From NCBI RefSeq assembly GCF_028737315.1, contig NZ_JAQZAO010000003.1, forward strand, positions 434,001 to 498,000: a DNA stretch of 64,000 nt. The letters run 5' to 3'. Each line of letters starts with the position of its first letter. Position 1 is the first letter of the stretch. This document shows positions 15,061-24,864 of this stretch, in pieces. The position numbers were made by a program, and so were the translations under genes. The notes beneath the pieces were generated by a model, which worked only from the letters and a program-made list of their open reading frames with translations, was not told the origin of the DNA and searched no databases. Source of the stretch: Actinomycetospora lemnae. Lineage in GTDB: Bacteria; Actinomycetota; Actinomycetes; Mycobacteriales; Pseudonocardiaceae.

Positions 15061-16579
15061 TGGGCACATTCGTGATCTTGGTGCTGCTGGTGGCGGCGAC
15101 AGCGGTGTCGTTGACGCGCGGGGCGATCCGGCCGGCGATGGTGTGCGCTGGCTGGCCGGCCGGGTCCTCGACGCCCCGGGCGCGGCGGTGGTGACGTCCA
15201 CTCGGACCGATCTGCTGGAGCTGTGCGCCCCGATCCGGCAGAAGTCCCGGGGGCCGGTGTTCGTGTTCAACCCGGTCGGGCTGGGCGGGTTGCGCTCGAC
15301 GATCAGCTTCGACCCGTTGACCGGCTGCACCGACCCGGTGACCGCGATGGAGCGCGCCACGGACATGGTCTCCGCGACCTCTCGGGCCACCCACGGGGAC
15401 GCGGAGCGGTGGGACGCCCAGGCCCGCCGGGTGCTGGCGGCGCTGCTGCATGCCGCGGCGCTCGGGGGCGGGTCGATGCGCGACGTGCTCGGGTGGGTCG
15501 CGGACAACGCTCGTGCCTCGCGTGAGGTGCCGGCGTTGCTGCGCCGGTCGCAGGTGGAGTCGTTCGAGAAGGCCGCGGAGCAGTTCGTCGAGACCAACGA
15601 CCGGACCCGGACCTCGATCACCAACTCGATCATGCCGGCGCTGGGGTGGCTCAATCATCCCGACGCCGCGGCCGCCGCGGCGCCCACGGATCAGCCCTTC
15701 GACGTCGAGGCACTGCTCGCCGGGCGGGCGACGGTGTTCCTGCTCGGTGCGGAGGAGGCCGACACCGGGCCGCTGGTGTGCGCGCTGACCGGGCACATTG
15801 CCCGCGAGGCCCGGCGGCTCGCCGTCGCCAAGCCGTCGGGGCGGTTGGACCCGCCGCTGCTGCTGGCGTTGGACGAGGCGGCGCTGATCAGTCCGGTGCC
15901 GTTGGAGAACTGGACCGCGGACATGGGCGGGCGCGGGGTCACGATCATCGCCCCGTTCCAGTCCCGCGCCCAGCTCCTCGCCCGGTACGGGGAGCACAAG
16001 ACCGCCACGATCTTGAACAACACCGGCTCCGTGTTGCTGTTCGGCGGCACCCGTGATCAGGCCGACCTGCACTTCTGGTCGACCCTGGCCGGGGAGCGCG
16101 ACGAGCGGATCACCACCACCGACATGCGCGGGCGAGTCGCCTCTCGAACGGTGCGAAAGGTGCCGGTGCTCGCGCCGGCGCAGATCGCGAACCTCCCGGC
16201 GGGGAAGGTCGTGGTCTACCGCCGCGGGATCGCTCCGGTGATCGGGCGGGCCCGCATGGCCTGGACCCGCCCCGACGTCCGCGCCCAGCGCCAACAAGTC
16301 CTGATCGGGTGGCGTGGCCGGTGGCAGCGAGCCCGCGCGTGGGCAGACGTCGGACTCGCCGCCCTGCGGCGCCGGGTCGCCGCCCCGCGGGGCAGCCGGT
16401 CCGCCGGCACCGGCGCCAGGTGGCCCTGGCTGGTGAACGCCTGCCGGCGGACCACCAGCTCGCCGCCTCCTGCGCGATCGCAGGACGGGCCGGCGTTGGT
16501 GATCGATGTCGAGCCCGTCGCCCCGCCCGTGCTCGGCGATCACGACCACGACTACCGCGACCGGACGTGGTTGCGCTGA
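15060..16579 (+). pseudogene. traD/VirD4-like type IV coupling protein with an apparent N-terminal deletion and frameshift
   Basis: From ATG 15060 one frame gives a single membrane segment (MGTFVILVLLVAATAVSL) and then runs into a stop near 15195. A second frame carries the rest of a VirD4/TraG-type ATPase from about 15110: RVLDAPGAAVVTSTRTDLLE, GPVFVFNPVGLGGLRSTISF, the Walker B-like LLALDEAALISPVPLENW, and TILNNTGSVLLFGGTRDQAD. Coupling proteins normally have two membrane helices and a Walker A P-loop (GxxxxGKT) just before the ILDAPGA segment. Here about 100 codons between the first helix and LDAPGA are missing, and the residues in that place (GDPAGDGV) are not a P-loop. The protein would hand the relaxase-DNA complex to the transfer channel, so loss would block autonomous conjugation. 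Confidence 0.7.
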
Positions 16580-16736
16580 CCACTCCCGACCTGCCGCCGC
16601 CGAGCAGGTCGAGCGCGCGGAGGCAGCCGCGTTGACGGCAGCCCCGAGTTCGACCACGACCGCTACCGCTCGACGCGGACGAGCCCAGCACGACCTCGAC
16701 CGCGTCGAGCACGCCGCACTCGTACAGGAGTCCTTG

Positions 16737-18164
16737 ATGAGCGAGCCCACCCACGACCACACCCGCACCGTCGAGGCCGACCCCGCATGGCCGGCGCCGG
16801 ACCCGACCCTGCCACCCGAGCAGCTCACCGACCGGGAGCTGATCGCCCGGGCTGCGTACTGCGACGAGATCGCCCACACCGGCAGCCCCGCCGCCCAGGC
16901 CGCGGCGCTGCGCGACCTCGACGCCGCGTGGGACGAGGCCGAGCGACGCGCCGCCGGACTGCCCGCGATCAGCGTCCCGGCGCAGGTCGCCGGCTACATC
17001 GGTCTGGTCCGTGAGGACTACGACCACGCCCTCGCCATCGAGGCCGCCACTTGGCGCCAGCAGCTCGACACCGCGCTGCCCCACAGCGAACCCGCCCATG
17101 GCCTCGCGGCCGGCCGCGGTGCTGGCAGCGAGCTGATGGTGGGGGAGCGCGCAGACCGGGCGCAGAGCCTGGCCCAGGCCGCGGGGCTGGATGTCGCAGG
17201 CTACGACCCGGACACCGACGTCTACACCGACACCGACACCGGCCAGGTCGTCCGCCTCGACGGACGACCCGCTGCGAAGGACCTGGGCGCAGTCGACTGG
17301 GAGGCCTCCTCCGCGATCGCCGAGCGCGACGGGTTCGTCCTGGTCGACCCGAGCGCGCCCGGCGGGGTCCGCCCGCTGACCACCGAGGAGCGCGCGACGC
17401 TCGTCGAGCAGGCCCACACCGACACACAGGTTCAGCCAGCGCGGTGGACCGCGGACGAGCACGAGGCCTACCTCGACAGCCGCCCCAGAGAGACCTCGCC
17501 GTTCAACCCGGCCGCGGACTACGGCGACCCGGACTGGCGCGAGCCCGCCTCTGACGGCGAAGCCGCGGCGCGCACCGCGTGGCTCGAGGAGAACACCCCG
17601 GCCGCGCCGGGCTGGTCGCTGCCGCCGAGCACCGAAGTCGACGACGCCCTGGAAGACGCCCGCGAGCGGGCGGTCCACTCCGACTGGGCCCACGACCACG
17701 ACCCGTACGCGTGGGCGGAGTACCAGCGGCTCGAGGCCCTCGCCGAGCTCGCCCCGCTGCCCGAGCGCGACGCTCTCGACGACCTACCTCGCCTCGGCCG
17801 GGACGAGCCGGACCGTGGATCGGTGCAGGACTCGCACGGCGAGGACCGCCGCGTTCGCGAGCACCTTGCCGACGAGGGAGGCTCCGACGACAGCAGGAGC
17901 GGCGGGTCGTCGACCGGTGCGGTGACCAAGGCTGCCGGTGCTGATGACCCCGTCACCGCGGACGACACGGCCCAACCTGACGACCCCGAGCGGTTGCGCC
18001 AGCGCGTCGAGGGCCTGCGGGCCACGATCGCCGCCCGGGAAGCGAGCGTCGAGGGTGAGCGCCGCGAACAGCTGCTCCGCTGGCACGACGACGATCACCG
18101 CGCCACTGACGTGCAGCTGGACACGCGGTGCGACGGTGACGGCGAGCCGGGGTGGCCCCGGTGA
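16737..18164 (+). CDS. Acidic hypothetical protein of the transfer operon (475 aa)
   Basis: AGGAG lies six bases before ATG 16737. The protein is strongly acidic and rich in Asp, Glu and Ala, with helical N-terminal residues (TDRELIARAAYCDEIAHTGS) and long low-complexity linkers. A short region, DTDTGQVVRLDGRPAAKDLG, looks beta-rich. No catalytic motif or membrane segment is seen. The final 35 residues (LRATIAAREASVEGERREQL, then LRWHDDD) share the RREQLxRWHxDD motif with the small protein at 18883-19239. This suggests a common interaction element. It lies 157 bases after the traD-like gene and overlaps the DUF4913 gene by four bases. Confidence 0.55.
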   Translation: MSEPTHDHTRTVEADPAWPAPDPTLPPEQLTDRELIARAAYCDEIAHTGSPAAQAAALRDLDAAWDEAERRAAGLPAISVPAQVAGYIGLVREDYDHALAIEAATWRQQLDTALPHSEPAHGLAAGRGAGSELMVGERADRAQSLAQAAGLDVAGYDPDTDVYTDTDTGQVVRLDGRPAAKDLGAVDWEASSAIAERDGFVLVDPSAPGGVRPLTTEERATLVEQAHTDTQVQPARWTADEHEAYLDSRPRETSPFNPAADYGDPDWREPASDGEAAARTAWLEENTPAAPGWSLPPSTEVDDALEDARERAVHSDWAHDHDPYAWAEYQRLEALAELAPLPERDALDDLPRLGRDEPDRGSVQDSHGEDRRVREHLADEGGSDDSRSGGSSTGAVTKAAGADDPVTADDTAQPDDPERLRQRVEGLRATIAAREASVEGERREQLLRWHDDDHRATDVQLDTRCDGDGEPGWPR

Positions 18165-18886
18165 CCCGCCGCCCACCGGGACAGCGCGGCGGTACCGACG
18201 GTGACGAGTTCGCCCGGGTCGAGGCCCTCGCCGGCCTCGCCCGTGAGGTGGACGGGCTGCGTCGCGGCCTGGAGGCGCTCGTCGGGACGCCGACCCGGGT
18301 CGATGACCTGGCCCGCACAGTCGCCCAGCTCGCCGACGCCGTCGCCGCCGCGCCCGCCCGGCCCGGCCCGACCGTGGCGCCCTCGTGGCTGGCCGCGCCG
18401 ACCGACTCCGAAGCCCTCGCGGCGTTGCTCGACGAGCTGTGCCAATGGCTGTACGCAGTCTTCCTGCGCTACCCCGACGGGGCCGCGGTGCTGCCCGAGT
18501 GCTGGCTCTGGCACCCCGACGTCGTCGAGGAGCTGCTCTGGCTCATGCACGCCTGGCGCGCGGCCTACGAGGGCCGGGGCGCGTCGGTCCAACTGGCCGG
18601 GGACTGGCACGACCGCCAGCGCCCCGGGGTCGTGCGTCGGCTCAAGACCTCGGTTGCGTCGTGCTCGCGGGAACGGCACCAGACCCGCCCCGGGTGGAAC
18701 AGCGCCCCCCTCGGCGCCACGCCGGTCCCCGGAGCCGACGCGGCGACATCGATCGCCTGGTGGTGGGCCGCCGCCCGGGATGACGCGCCCCCGGAGCCAG
18801 CGGCCGAGGACACCAACCGGCCGAACGGGGCCGGCATCAGCACGGCCATGAACGGTACAGGCGGCCGCGAGGGATGGTCGCGATGA
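18161..18886 (+). CDS. DUF4913-domain protein
   Basis: The protein has 241 residues. The middle (residues about 95-150) has the DUF4913 pattern: CQWLYAVFLRY, VLPECWLWHPDVVEELLWLM, HAWRAAYEG and a DWHDRQRPGVVRRL end. This domain is frequent in actinobacterial mobile elements next to transfer genes and is of unknown function. A short coiled segment (REVDGLRRGLEALVG, TVAQLADAVAA) precedes it. GTG 18161 overlaps the previous stop as GTGA. The protein ends with a Trp-rich motif (SIAWWWAAARDD). No enzymatic residues are evident. Confidence 0.7.
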   Translation: MTRRPPGQRGGTDGDEFARVEALAGLAREVDGLRRGLEALVGTPTRVDDLARTVAQLADAVAAAPARPGPTVAPSWLAAPTDSEALAALLDELCQWLYAVFLRYPDGAAVLPECWLWHPDVVEELLWLMHAWRAAYEGRGASVQLAGDWHDRQRPGVVRRLKTSVASCSRERHQTRPGWNSAPLGATPVPGADAATSIAWWWAAARDDAPPEPAAEDTNRPNGAGISTAMNGTGGREGWSR

Positions 18887-19239
18887 CCGCTACCGACCAG
18901 TCCGAGAGTCGCGCGGAGCAGCGCGCACGCGAAGCCGCCGAGCGCGCCGAGTGGGACCGCCTCAGCGACATCTACTTCGCGCACATGAACGCGATCGCGC
19001 CCGACCAGTTCCACTGCTTCTGCGGCTCCCTCGACGACCTCCGCGCCGCGGTCGCCGAGCTCGACCGCGAGGCAGCGCGCGACCCCGCAAGGCGGCCCAC
19101 CGCGGTCCGGGACACGAACCGCGGGGCCGCGCATCAGGACGGCGCCCTCCAGGACCAGGCCCGCCGCGAGCAACTCACCCGCTGGCACGGCGACGACCGC
19201 GACGCCGCGCACGCTGCCGGCGACGCCGACGCGGAGTGA
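18883..19239 (+). CDS. Small hypothetical protein with RREQLxRWHxDD tail (118 aa)
   Basis: The N-terminus is a charged helix (RAEQRAREAAERAEWDRLSD), followed by CFCGSLDDLRAAVAELDREA and a C-terminal REQLTRWHGDDRDA. The tail matches that of the protein at 16737-18164. Start and stop codons overlap both neighbours (ATGA and GTGA), so it is translated as part of the operon. The function is unknown. Confidence 0.55.
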   Translation: MTATDQSESRAEQRAREAAERAEWDRLSDIYFAHMNAIAPDQFHCFCGSLDDLRAAVAELDREAARDPARRPTAVRDTNRGAAHQDGALQDQARREQLTRWHGDDRDAAHAAGDADAE

Positions 19240-20108
19240 TCGCGGTGGCCGAGAATCAGACCGACCCTGCGGGCAACGTCGACAACCAGGTGCCCCGAGC
19301 GGGCGCGAGGGGCGCGCTGCTCTGGCTCCCGGGTCTGGCGGTCGCACTCGGCGCGGCCATCGCCACCGCTCACGGATTGTTCGAGGTCGCCGTAGCGGCG
19401 CGGGTGCCGACCGGGATCGCGTGGCTCTACCCACTGATCACCGACGGGCTCGCGCTGGTGGCCTACAGCGCCACCGCCCGTTTGCGCGACGGCGCGGCCC
19501 GGTACGCGTGGTCGGTCGTCGTCACGGCGGCCGGGCTCTCTGGGCTCGCCCAGGCCGCCTACCTCGCCGGCGGGCCCACCGTGGAGGTGGCGCCGGCGCT
19601 GCGGTTCGGGGTGGGCGCATGGCCGGCGATCGCGGCCGCGGTCGTCGCACACCTGCTCTACCTGCTCGCGACCGCGGACCCCGATCACGCCGTTCAGCCC
19701 CGGCCGTCGCGGGACCCGGCGTTCGACGTGGCGTCCGTTCAGCACCACGGCGTTCGCCGGCCCCCGTTCACTCCGCCTCTCGTACAACCCGACGCGCTCC
19801 CCGGCGCCGTTCAGCCGCCAGGAGACGCGGAGGCCGAGGACGCCGAGCCGGAGGGCGCCGGCGGCGGTGCTGCGAGCGCCTCGACGCCCCGCGCGGCGCC
19901 GTCACCGGCGCGCGACCGGGCCGAGGCGGCCGCGTCGCGGCACGCCCAGCGCCACGGCGCCTGGCCGACGGTCAGCGAGCTCGAGACCGCCGCCGGCGTC
20001 TCCCGCGGCACCGCCGCCGCCGCGCTGAAAGCGCTCCGGGACCGACCGATGCCCCTGCACCTGATCAACACCACCGACCCCGACACCACCGACGAGGCCC
20101 ACCCATGA
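19236..20108 (+). CDS. DUF2637 membrane protein with C-terminal helix-turn-helix
   Basis: The protein has 290 residues. Four predicted membrane helices lie between residues about 25 and 145 (LLWLPGLAVALGAAIATAHG, LYPLITDGLALVAYSA, WSVVVTAAGLSGLAQAAYLA, AIAAAVVAHLLYLLATA). The PLITDGLALVAYSA segment is typical of DUF2637, found in SpdB-like spread proteins and other actinobacterial element proteins. After a Pro/Ala linker the C-terminus carries an HTH-like segment (WPTVSELETAAGVSRGTAAA). It may anchor element DNA or a regulator at the membrane during transfer. GTG 19236 overlaps the previous stop. Confidence 0.7.
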   Translation: MIAVAENQTDPAGNVDNQVPRAGARGALLWLPGLAVALGAAIATAHGLFEVAVAARVPTGIAWLYPLITDGLALVAYSATARLRDGAARYAWSVVVTAAGLSGLAQAAYLAGGPTVEVAPALRFGVGAWPAIAAAVVAHLLYLLATADPDHAVQPRPSRDPAFDVASVQHHGVRRPPFTPPLVQPDALPGAVQPPGDAEAEDAEPEGAGGGAASASTPRAAPSPARDRAEAAASRHAQRHGAWPTVSELETAAGVSRGTAAAALKALRDRPMPLHLINTTDPDTTDEAHP

Positions 20109-20416
20109 CCACCGATGCGCCGATCACCACGACCAGCAGCACCGACCAGAACCACGAACCAGGACAAGAACAAGAGACAGGACCACGACCACTTCCCGGC
20201 ACCGATCACTACGCCGAACAGACGACCGGACACGAGCAACAGGACCGGAGGACGAAAAGATCAAGGGAAAGATCAAGAGCCGCACACCTATGCATCACGA
20301 TCCCCAGGCACAGGCCGGCCTCCGGCCGGCCCGGAAACCGCTGCCACCGATCCGCGCACGCCGTTGATCTTGGCCCGGAGTCGGCATCGACCTTGAGCTG
20401 GTCGTCCGGATGCTGA
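20105..20416 (+). CDS. Doubtful short reading frame before the relaxase gene (103 aa)
   Basis: ATG 20105 overlaps the preceding stop (ATGA), so translation is possible. However, the product is low-complexity Thr/Gln/Arg sequence with no fold signature, and its base composition is unusual (AAG/GAC-rich with a tandem AAAGATCAAG). It may be simply the leader region of the relaxase gene, which contains a GGCCGG palindrome and is the usual place for an origin of transfer. The evidence for a real protein is weak. Confidence 0.25.
   Translation: MTTDAPITTTSSTDQNHEPGQEQETGPRPLPGTDHYAEQTTGHEQQDRRTKRSRERSRAAHLCITIPRHRPASGRPGNRCHRSAHAVDLGPESASTLSWSSGC
20313..20331. repeat. GC palindrome in the relaxase leader, candidate oriT-proximal hairpin
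   Basis: GGCCGGCC and its complement flank TCC, about 80 bases before the relaxase start codon. Origins of transfer often lie just upstream of relaxase genes and contain inverted repeats. No nic consensus is recognised, so the role is tentative. Confidence 0.3.
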
Positions 20417-23400
20417 GCGTCGCGTCGGGCTACTCGCCGGACTACCTCCTCAACGAGGTCGCGGCCGGCCGAGAGAACTACTACACCGGCGCGGTCACCG
20501 ACGGCGAGCCGCCGGGGCGCTGGTGGGGAAGCGGCGCGGAGAAGCTCGGCCTGACAGGCATGGTCGACCCGCAGGACATGCGCGCGGTCTACGAGCACTT
20601 CCTCGACCCGCGCCACGAAGCCTTCCGCGACCCGCAGCGGTGGGGCGAGGTGCCGACCCTCGGTCACCGCGGCCGCAGGTATGCCACCGAGGACGAGTTG
20701 TACGCCGCGGCGCTTGAACGCGAGCCGGACGCCTCGGCTGAACGTCGCGCTGAACTGCGCATCGAGGCCGGAAAGCAGGCGCGGCACAACGTGGCCTTCC
20801 TGGACGCGACGTTCAGCGTTCAGAAGTCGGTGACGGTGCTGCACACCGCGTTCGAAGCCCAGGAGGTCGCCGCCCGTACGGAAGGCGACGACGAGGCTGC
20901 CGCGGCATGGGGCGAGTATCGCCGGGCCGTCGAGGACGCCATCTGGGCCGGCAACAACGCCGCCCTGTCCTACCTCGCCGAGCGCGCCGGCTACGCCCGC
21001 GTCGGGCACCACGGCGGGGCTGCGGGCCGCTACGTCGACGCCCACGACTGGGTCGTCACGTCGTTCTTCCAGCACGACTCCCGCGACCACGATCCGCAAC
21101 TGCACATCCACAACCCGATCCTCAACCGCGTCGAGGGCCCGGACGGGGAGTGGCGCACCCTCGACGGGCGCAGCATCTACCGCTTCCGCCCGGCCGCCGC
21201 CGCGGTCGGGGAACGCACCACCGAGGAACGGCTCACCCAGACCCTCGGGGTCCGATTGGCGATGCGGCCCGACGGCAAGGCCCGCGAGGTCATCGGCGTC
21301 GACGAGACCGCCACCGACCTGCTCTCCTCCCGCCGGCGCGCGGTCACCGCGAAGGCCGCCGAGCTGATCGCCGATTTCGAGGCCCGCCACGGCCGTGAGG
21401 CCAACGGCCTCGAGCGTGACCGGCTCTCCCGGCAGGCCACCATGGCCACCCGGCGCGCGAAGTCGCACGAAGGCGAGACCCGCGAGCAGCTGCTCGACCG
21501 GATCGACCGCCAGCTGCGCGACGAGGTCGCCGGCGGGCTGCGCGGCGTCGCCGAGGACGTCCTCGCCGCCCGCCACGAAGGCCCGCCAGCGGCGCAGTCG
21601 TGGTCGCCGAGCGCGGTGCTCGAGACCGCGCTGGCCGAGGTGCAGGCCAAGAAGGCCGGGTGGACCCGCGCCGATCTCACCCGCGCGATCAACGATGCCC
21701 TGCCCGACACCCTCGGGATCGCCGACGGCGAGGACGTTGCGACCCTGCTCGACCGGCTCACCGACCAGGGCATCGCCCTCGCGACGCCGCTGGACGCCGC
21801 CCGCCCGGGTGCCGAGGCGCTGCCCGACGAGCTGCGCCTGGCCGACGGCTCGTCGGCCTACCGAGCCCCCGGCGCCCGGCTCTACGCGACGCCCGACCAC
21901 GTGCACACCGAGCGCGCCATGGTCGCCGCCGGCCGCCGCGGCGACGCCGCCGCGACACCGCGGTCTATCGCCGACCGCTTCCTCGCTCGGTTGCAGGGCG
22001 AGGGCATCGACCTCGGCGCCGACCAGGAGGCCGCGGTCCGCGGGGTGCTCACCTCCGGGGCGAAGGTCGAGACCCTCATCGGGCCGGCCGGCACCGGCAA
22101 GAGCTTCGTCGTCGGCATGATCGCCCGCGGCTGGTCCGACCCCGACCTACGCGGAGCCGGCGCCGGCCGGGTGTTCGGGCTGGCCACCAGCCAGGCCGCC
22201 ACCGACATCCTCACCGCCGAAGGCCTCACCGCCCGCAACGTCGCCCGCTGGCTCAAGACCCAGGAACGACTCGAGCAGGCCGACCAGCCCCACCCCGCCG
22301 ACGCTCCATGGGCCCTGCGCGCCGGGGACCTCGTCGTGGTCGACGAGTCCGCGATGACCGACACCGCCGCCCTGACCGCCATCCACGCCCGCGCCGAGGC
22401 GACCGGCGCCAAGCTGCTGCTCGTCGGCGACCACCGCCAGCTCGCCGCCGTCGGCGCCGGCGGCGCCATGGACCTCGTCGCGCAGAACGGCACCCGCTAC
22501 GAGCTCGCCGAGGCCCGCCGCTTCCGCCACGAGTGGGAGGGCCCCGCGTCGCTGCGGCTGCGTGACGGCGACGAGACCGTCCTGCGCGATTACCACCGCC
22601 ACGGGCGACTCCTCGACGCCGGCGACCTCAAGGCCGCCGAAGCCTCCGCCTCACGCGCCTGGCTCGCCGACACCCTCGCCGGGCGCCACTCGATCCTCGT
22701 CGTCGACACCAACGACCAGGCCGACCGGCTCAACGCCGCCCTGCGCGCCGAGCTCGTCCGCCTCGGACGCGTCGCCGAGCACGGCGCCCTCCTCGGGCGC
22801 GATGGCACCTACGCCGGCGTCGGCGACCTCGTCGCCGCGCGGCGCAACGGCTGGGAGCTCACCGGCCACGCCGGCAACCAGCGCGGCCCGATCAACCGCG
22901 AGACCTACCGCGTCACTGCCATCGGCGACGACGGCTCCCTCACCGTCACCCCCACCGAGACCTACGACGACGAGGCGGCCACGCGCCAGCAGGAGATCGT
23001 GCTGCCCGCCGAGTACGTCGGCGCCGACCTCTCCCTCGCCTACGCCGGCACCGTGCACTCCGCGCAGGGCGCCACCGTCGACACCAGCCACCTCGTCGCC
23101 ACCCCGGTCACCAGCCGCGCCGCCGCCTACGTCGGTCTCACCCGTGGCCGCGACGCCAACACCGCCCACGTCACCACCATCACCGGCCCCACCGACCCTG
23201 CCCGCGGCCTCGCCGCCGACCACTCCCTGCACCGCGACCCCATCGCCGTGCTCGCCGCAGTCATGGGCAAGGACGACGGCCTCGACGCCCAGTCCGCGCT
23301 GGCCATCGCCACCGAGTCCGCCGCCGACGCAGCCACCACCCGCACCGCTGGCGAGCTGTTCGCCGACGCCGCCGCCCTCGCCGCCACCGAACGCACCGGG

Positions 23401-24864
23401 CGCTGGCTCGACCGTCTCGCCACCCAAGGCGTCATCACCGGTGACGACCGCGGCCGGCTCGCCGCCGAGGATGGCGCCGCCTCCCTGACCCGCGTGCTGC
23501 GCCGCGCCGAGATCGCCGGCCAGGACGCCGAACGGGTCCTGCGTCACGCGGTCACCGACCGGCCCCTCGACGGCGCGCGCAACCTCACCAACGTCATCCA
23601 CGCCCGCATCCGCGACGCCCACACCTTCGACCCGCAGGGCACGACCTGGCGCGAATGGAGGCCTACGACCGGACGCGCCGACTGGGACCGCTACCTCGAG
23701 ACCCTCGCCGACGCCGCCGACCAACGCACTGCCGAGCTCGCCGAGCAACTGGCGGAGAACCCGCCGTCCTGGCTGACTGAGGCACTCGGGCCAGCTCCCG
23801 CCGACCCGCAGGAACGAGAGGAGTGGCTCGACGCGGCTGGCACCGTCGCCAACTGGCGCGAACTCCAGGGCTATGACGACCCCGACGACGCCCTCGGCCC
23901 GGCACCTGCGCCGGGAAAGGTCGAGGCGTACGCGTCCTACCGCGCCGCCTGGCAAGCGCTGGGCCGCCCTGACATCGACCGCGAAGAGCTGGAGCTCTCC
24001 GACGGCCAGCTCCGGGTCCGGGTCCGAGCTCATGAACGCGAGGCCGCCTGGGCACCCCGCTACGTCGCCAACGAGCTCGCCGGCACCCACCAGGCCGCCG
24101 ACCGAGCACGCCAGGACGCCGAGCTCCGCCGCGCCGAGGCACAAGCCGCCGTCGACCAAGCCGAACGCGAGCGCCTGCACGAGGCTGCCGAAACGACCGA
24201 GGCGCTCGCAGGCACGCTCACGGCTCGCGCCATCGAACTCGCCGAGCTCGACGCCGCACGGTCAAGGTGGCTCGCGCACACCGCAGGGACTCGCGCGGCC
24301 GCCGAGCGCGCGAAGGCCGAGCTCGCCGCCCGCCACGCCGACGACGTTGCGCCGGAGCCCGAGGTCACCGCAGGGGAGTGGCTCGCGGCGCACCGCAAGG
24401 CAGTCGCAGACGAAGAGGCTGACCGTGACGTGACCGAGGCCGACGTCACCGACCGCCCCGTAGACATCGACGATGACCGCGTTGACAACGCGGATCGCGA
24501 ACAGCCCGAGGCGGGCGAGGTCCTCGACGACGAGCCAGTCGCCAACGAGCAGCAGGGCGCTCACGCCCCGCCCGAGCCCGACATCCGCGAGATCGCCGAG
24601 GCGGAGCCGGCTCAGGTGGCCGAAGACAACGTCCGGGTCCCGACCGCCGGCGAGACCTCAGCAGCCATCGAGCGCGCCAACCGAGCCCTCGCCGAGATGC
24701 GGTCGCGCGAGGAGATGGACGCGCGCGAGGAAGAGCAGCACCGAGCCGACCAGCTCGCTGAGTGGCAGGCGCAGGACGAGACCGACGACCACGCCGCCGA
24801 GACGGGCACCGACGAGGGCGCCGATCACGAGAATGCCACCGCGTTCGATCAGTCCGAGCTGTGA
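20410..24864 (+). CDS. traA: MobF-family relaxase-helicase (TraA/TrwC-like)
   Basis: The protein has 1484 residues. The N-terminal TrwC relaxase domain contains candidate catalytic tyrosines (SGYSPDYLL and GRENYYTG, within the first 26 residues) and the metal-binding three-His motif HDPQLHIHNPILNR at about residue 226. A helicase domain follows: Walker A IGPAGTGKSFVVG at about 556, Walker B DLVVVDESAM at about 640, LLVGDHRQLAAVG at about 675, and the superfamily 1 motifs GTVHSAQGATVD (about 880) and YVGLTRGRD (about 905). The last 400 residues are helical and charged. Relaxases of this type nick oriT, bind the 5' end covalently and unwind the transferred strand. The gene appears full length and intact, in contrast to the coupling-protein gene. 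It overlaps the convergent gene's 3' end by 16 bases. Confidence 0.9.
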   Translation: MLSVASGYSPDYLLNEVAAGRENYYTGAVTDGEPPGRWWGSGAEKLGLTGMVDPQDMRAVYEHFLDPRHEAFRDPQRWGEVPTLGHRGRRYATEDELYAAALEREPDASAERRAELRIEAGKQARHNVAFLDATFSVQKSVTVLHTAFEAQEVAARTEGDDEAAAAWGEYRRAVEDAIWAGNNAALSYLAERAGYARVGHHGGAAGRYVDAHDWVVTSFFQHDSRDHDPQLHIHNPILNRVEGPDGEWRTLDGRSIYRFRPAAAAVGERTTEERLTQTLGVRLAMRPDGKAREVIGVDETATDLLSSRRRAVTAKAAELIADFEARHGREANGLERDRLSRQATMATRRAKSHEGETREQLLDRIDRQLRDEVAGGLRGVAEDVLAARHEGPPAAQSWSPSAVLETALAEVQAKKAGWTRADLTRAINDALPDTLGIADGEDVATLLDRLTDQGIALATPLDAARPGAEALPDELRLADGSSAYRAPGARLYATPDHVHTERAMVAAGRRGDAAATPRSIADRFLARLQGEGIDLGADQEAAVRGVLTSGAKVETLIGPAGTGKSFVVGMIARGWSDPDLRGAGAGRVFGLATSQAATDILTAEGLTARNVARWLKTQERLEQADQPHPADAPWALRAGDLVVVDESAMTDTAALTAIHARAEATGAKLLLVGDHRQLAAVGAGGAMDLVAQNGTRYELAEARRFRHEWEGPASLRLRDGDETVLRDYHRHGRLLDAGDLKAAEASASRAWLADTLAGRHSILVVDTNDQADRLNAALRAELVRLGRVAEHGALLGRDGTYAGVGDLVAARRNGWELTGHAGNQRGPINRETYRVTAIGDDGSLTVTPTETYDDEAATRQQEIVLPAEYVGADLSLAYAGTVHSAQGATVDTSHLVATPVTSRAAAYVGLTRGRDANTAHVTTITGPTDPARGLAADHSLHRDPIAVLAAVMGKDDGLDAQSALAIATESAADAATTRTAGELFADAAALAATERTGRWLDRLATQGVITGDDRGRLAAEDGAASLTRVLRRAEIAGQDAERVLRHAVTDRPLDGARNLTNVIHARIRDAHTFDPQGTTWREWRPTTGRADWDRYLETLADAADQRTAELAEQLAENPPSWLTEALGPAPADPQEREEWLDAAGTVANWRELQGYDDPDDALGPAPAPGKVEAYASYRAAWQALGRPDIDREELELSDGQLRVRVRAHEREAAWAPRYVANELAGTHQAADRARQDAELRRAEAQAAVDQAERERLHEAAETTEALAGTLTARAIELAELDAARSRWLAHTAGTRAAAERAKAELAARHADDVAPEPEVTAGEWLAAHRKAVADEEADRDVTEADVTDRPVDIDDDRVDNADREQPEAGEVLDDEPVANEQQGAHAPPEPDIREIAEAEPAQVAEDNVRVPTAGETSAAIERANRALAEMRSREEMDAREEEQHRADQLAEWQAQDETDDHAAETGTDEGADHENATAFDQSEL

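Noticed and set aside
13895-17699. Minus-strand frames of up to 994 codons opposite the transfer operon
   Set aside because: They are low-complexity shadows caused by high third-position GC. The plus-strand genes have recognisable domains and overlapping start/stop signals.
20209-24180. Minus-strand frames opposite traA (up to 565 codons)
   Set aside because: They contain Gly/Val-rich shadow sequence with no motifs; the relaxase-helicase motifs on the plus strand are decisive.
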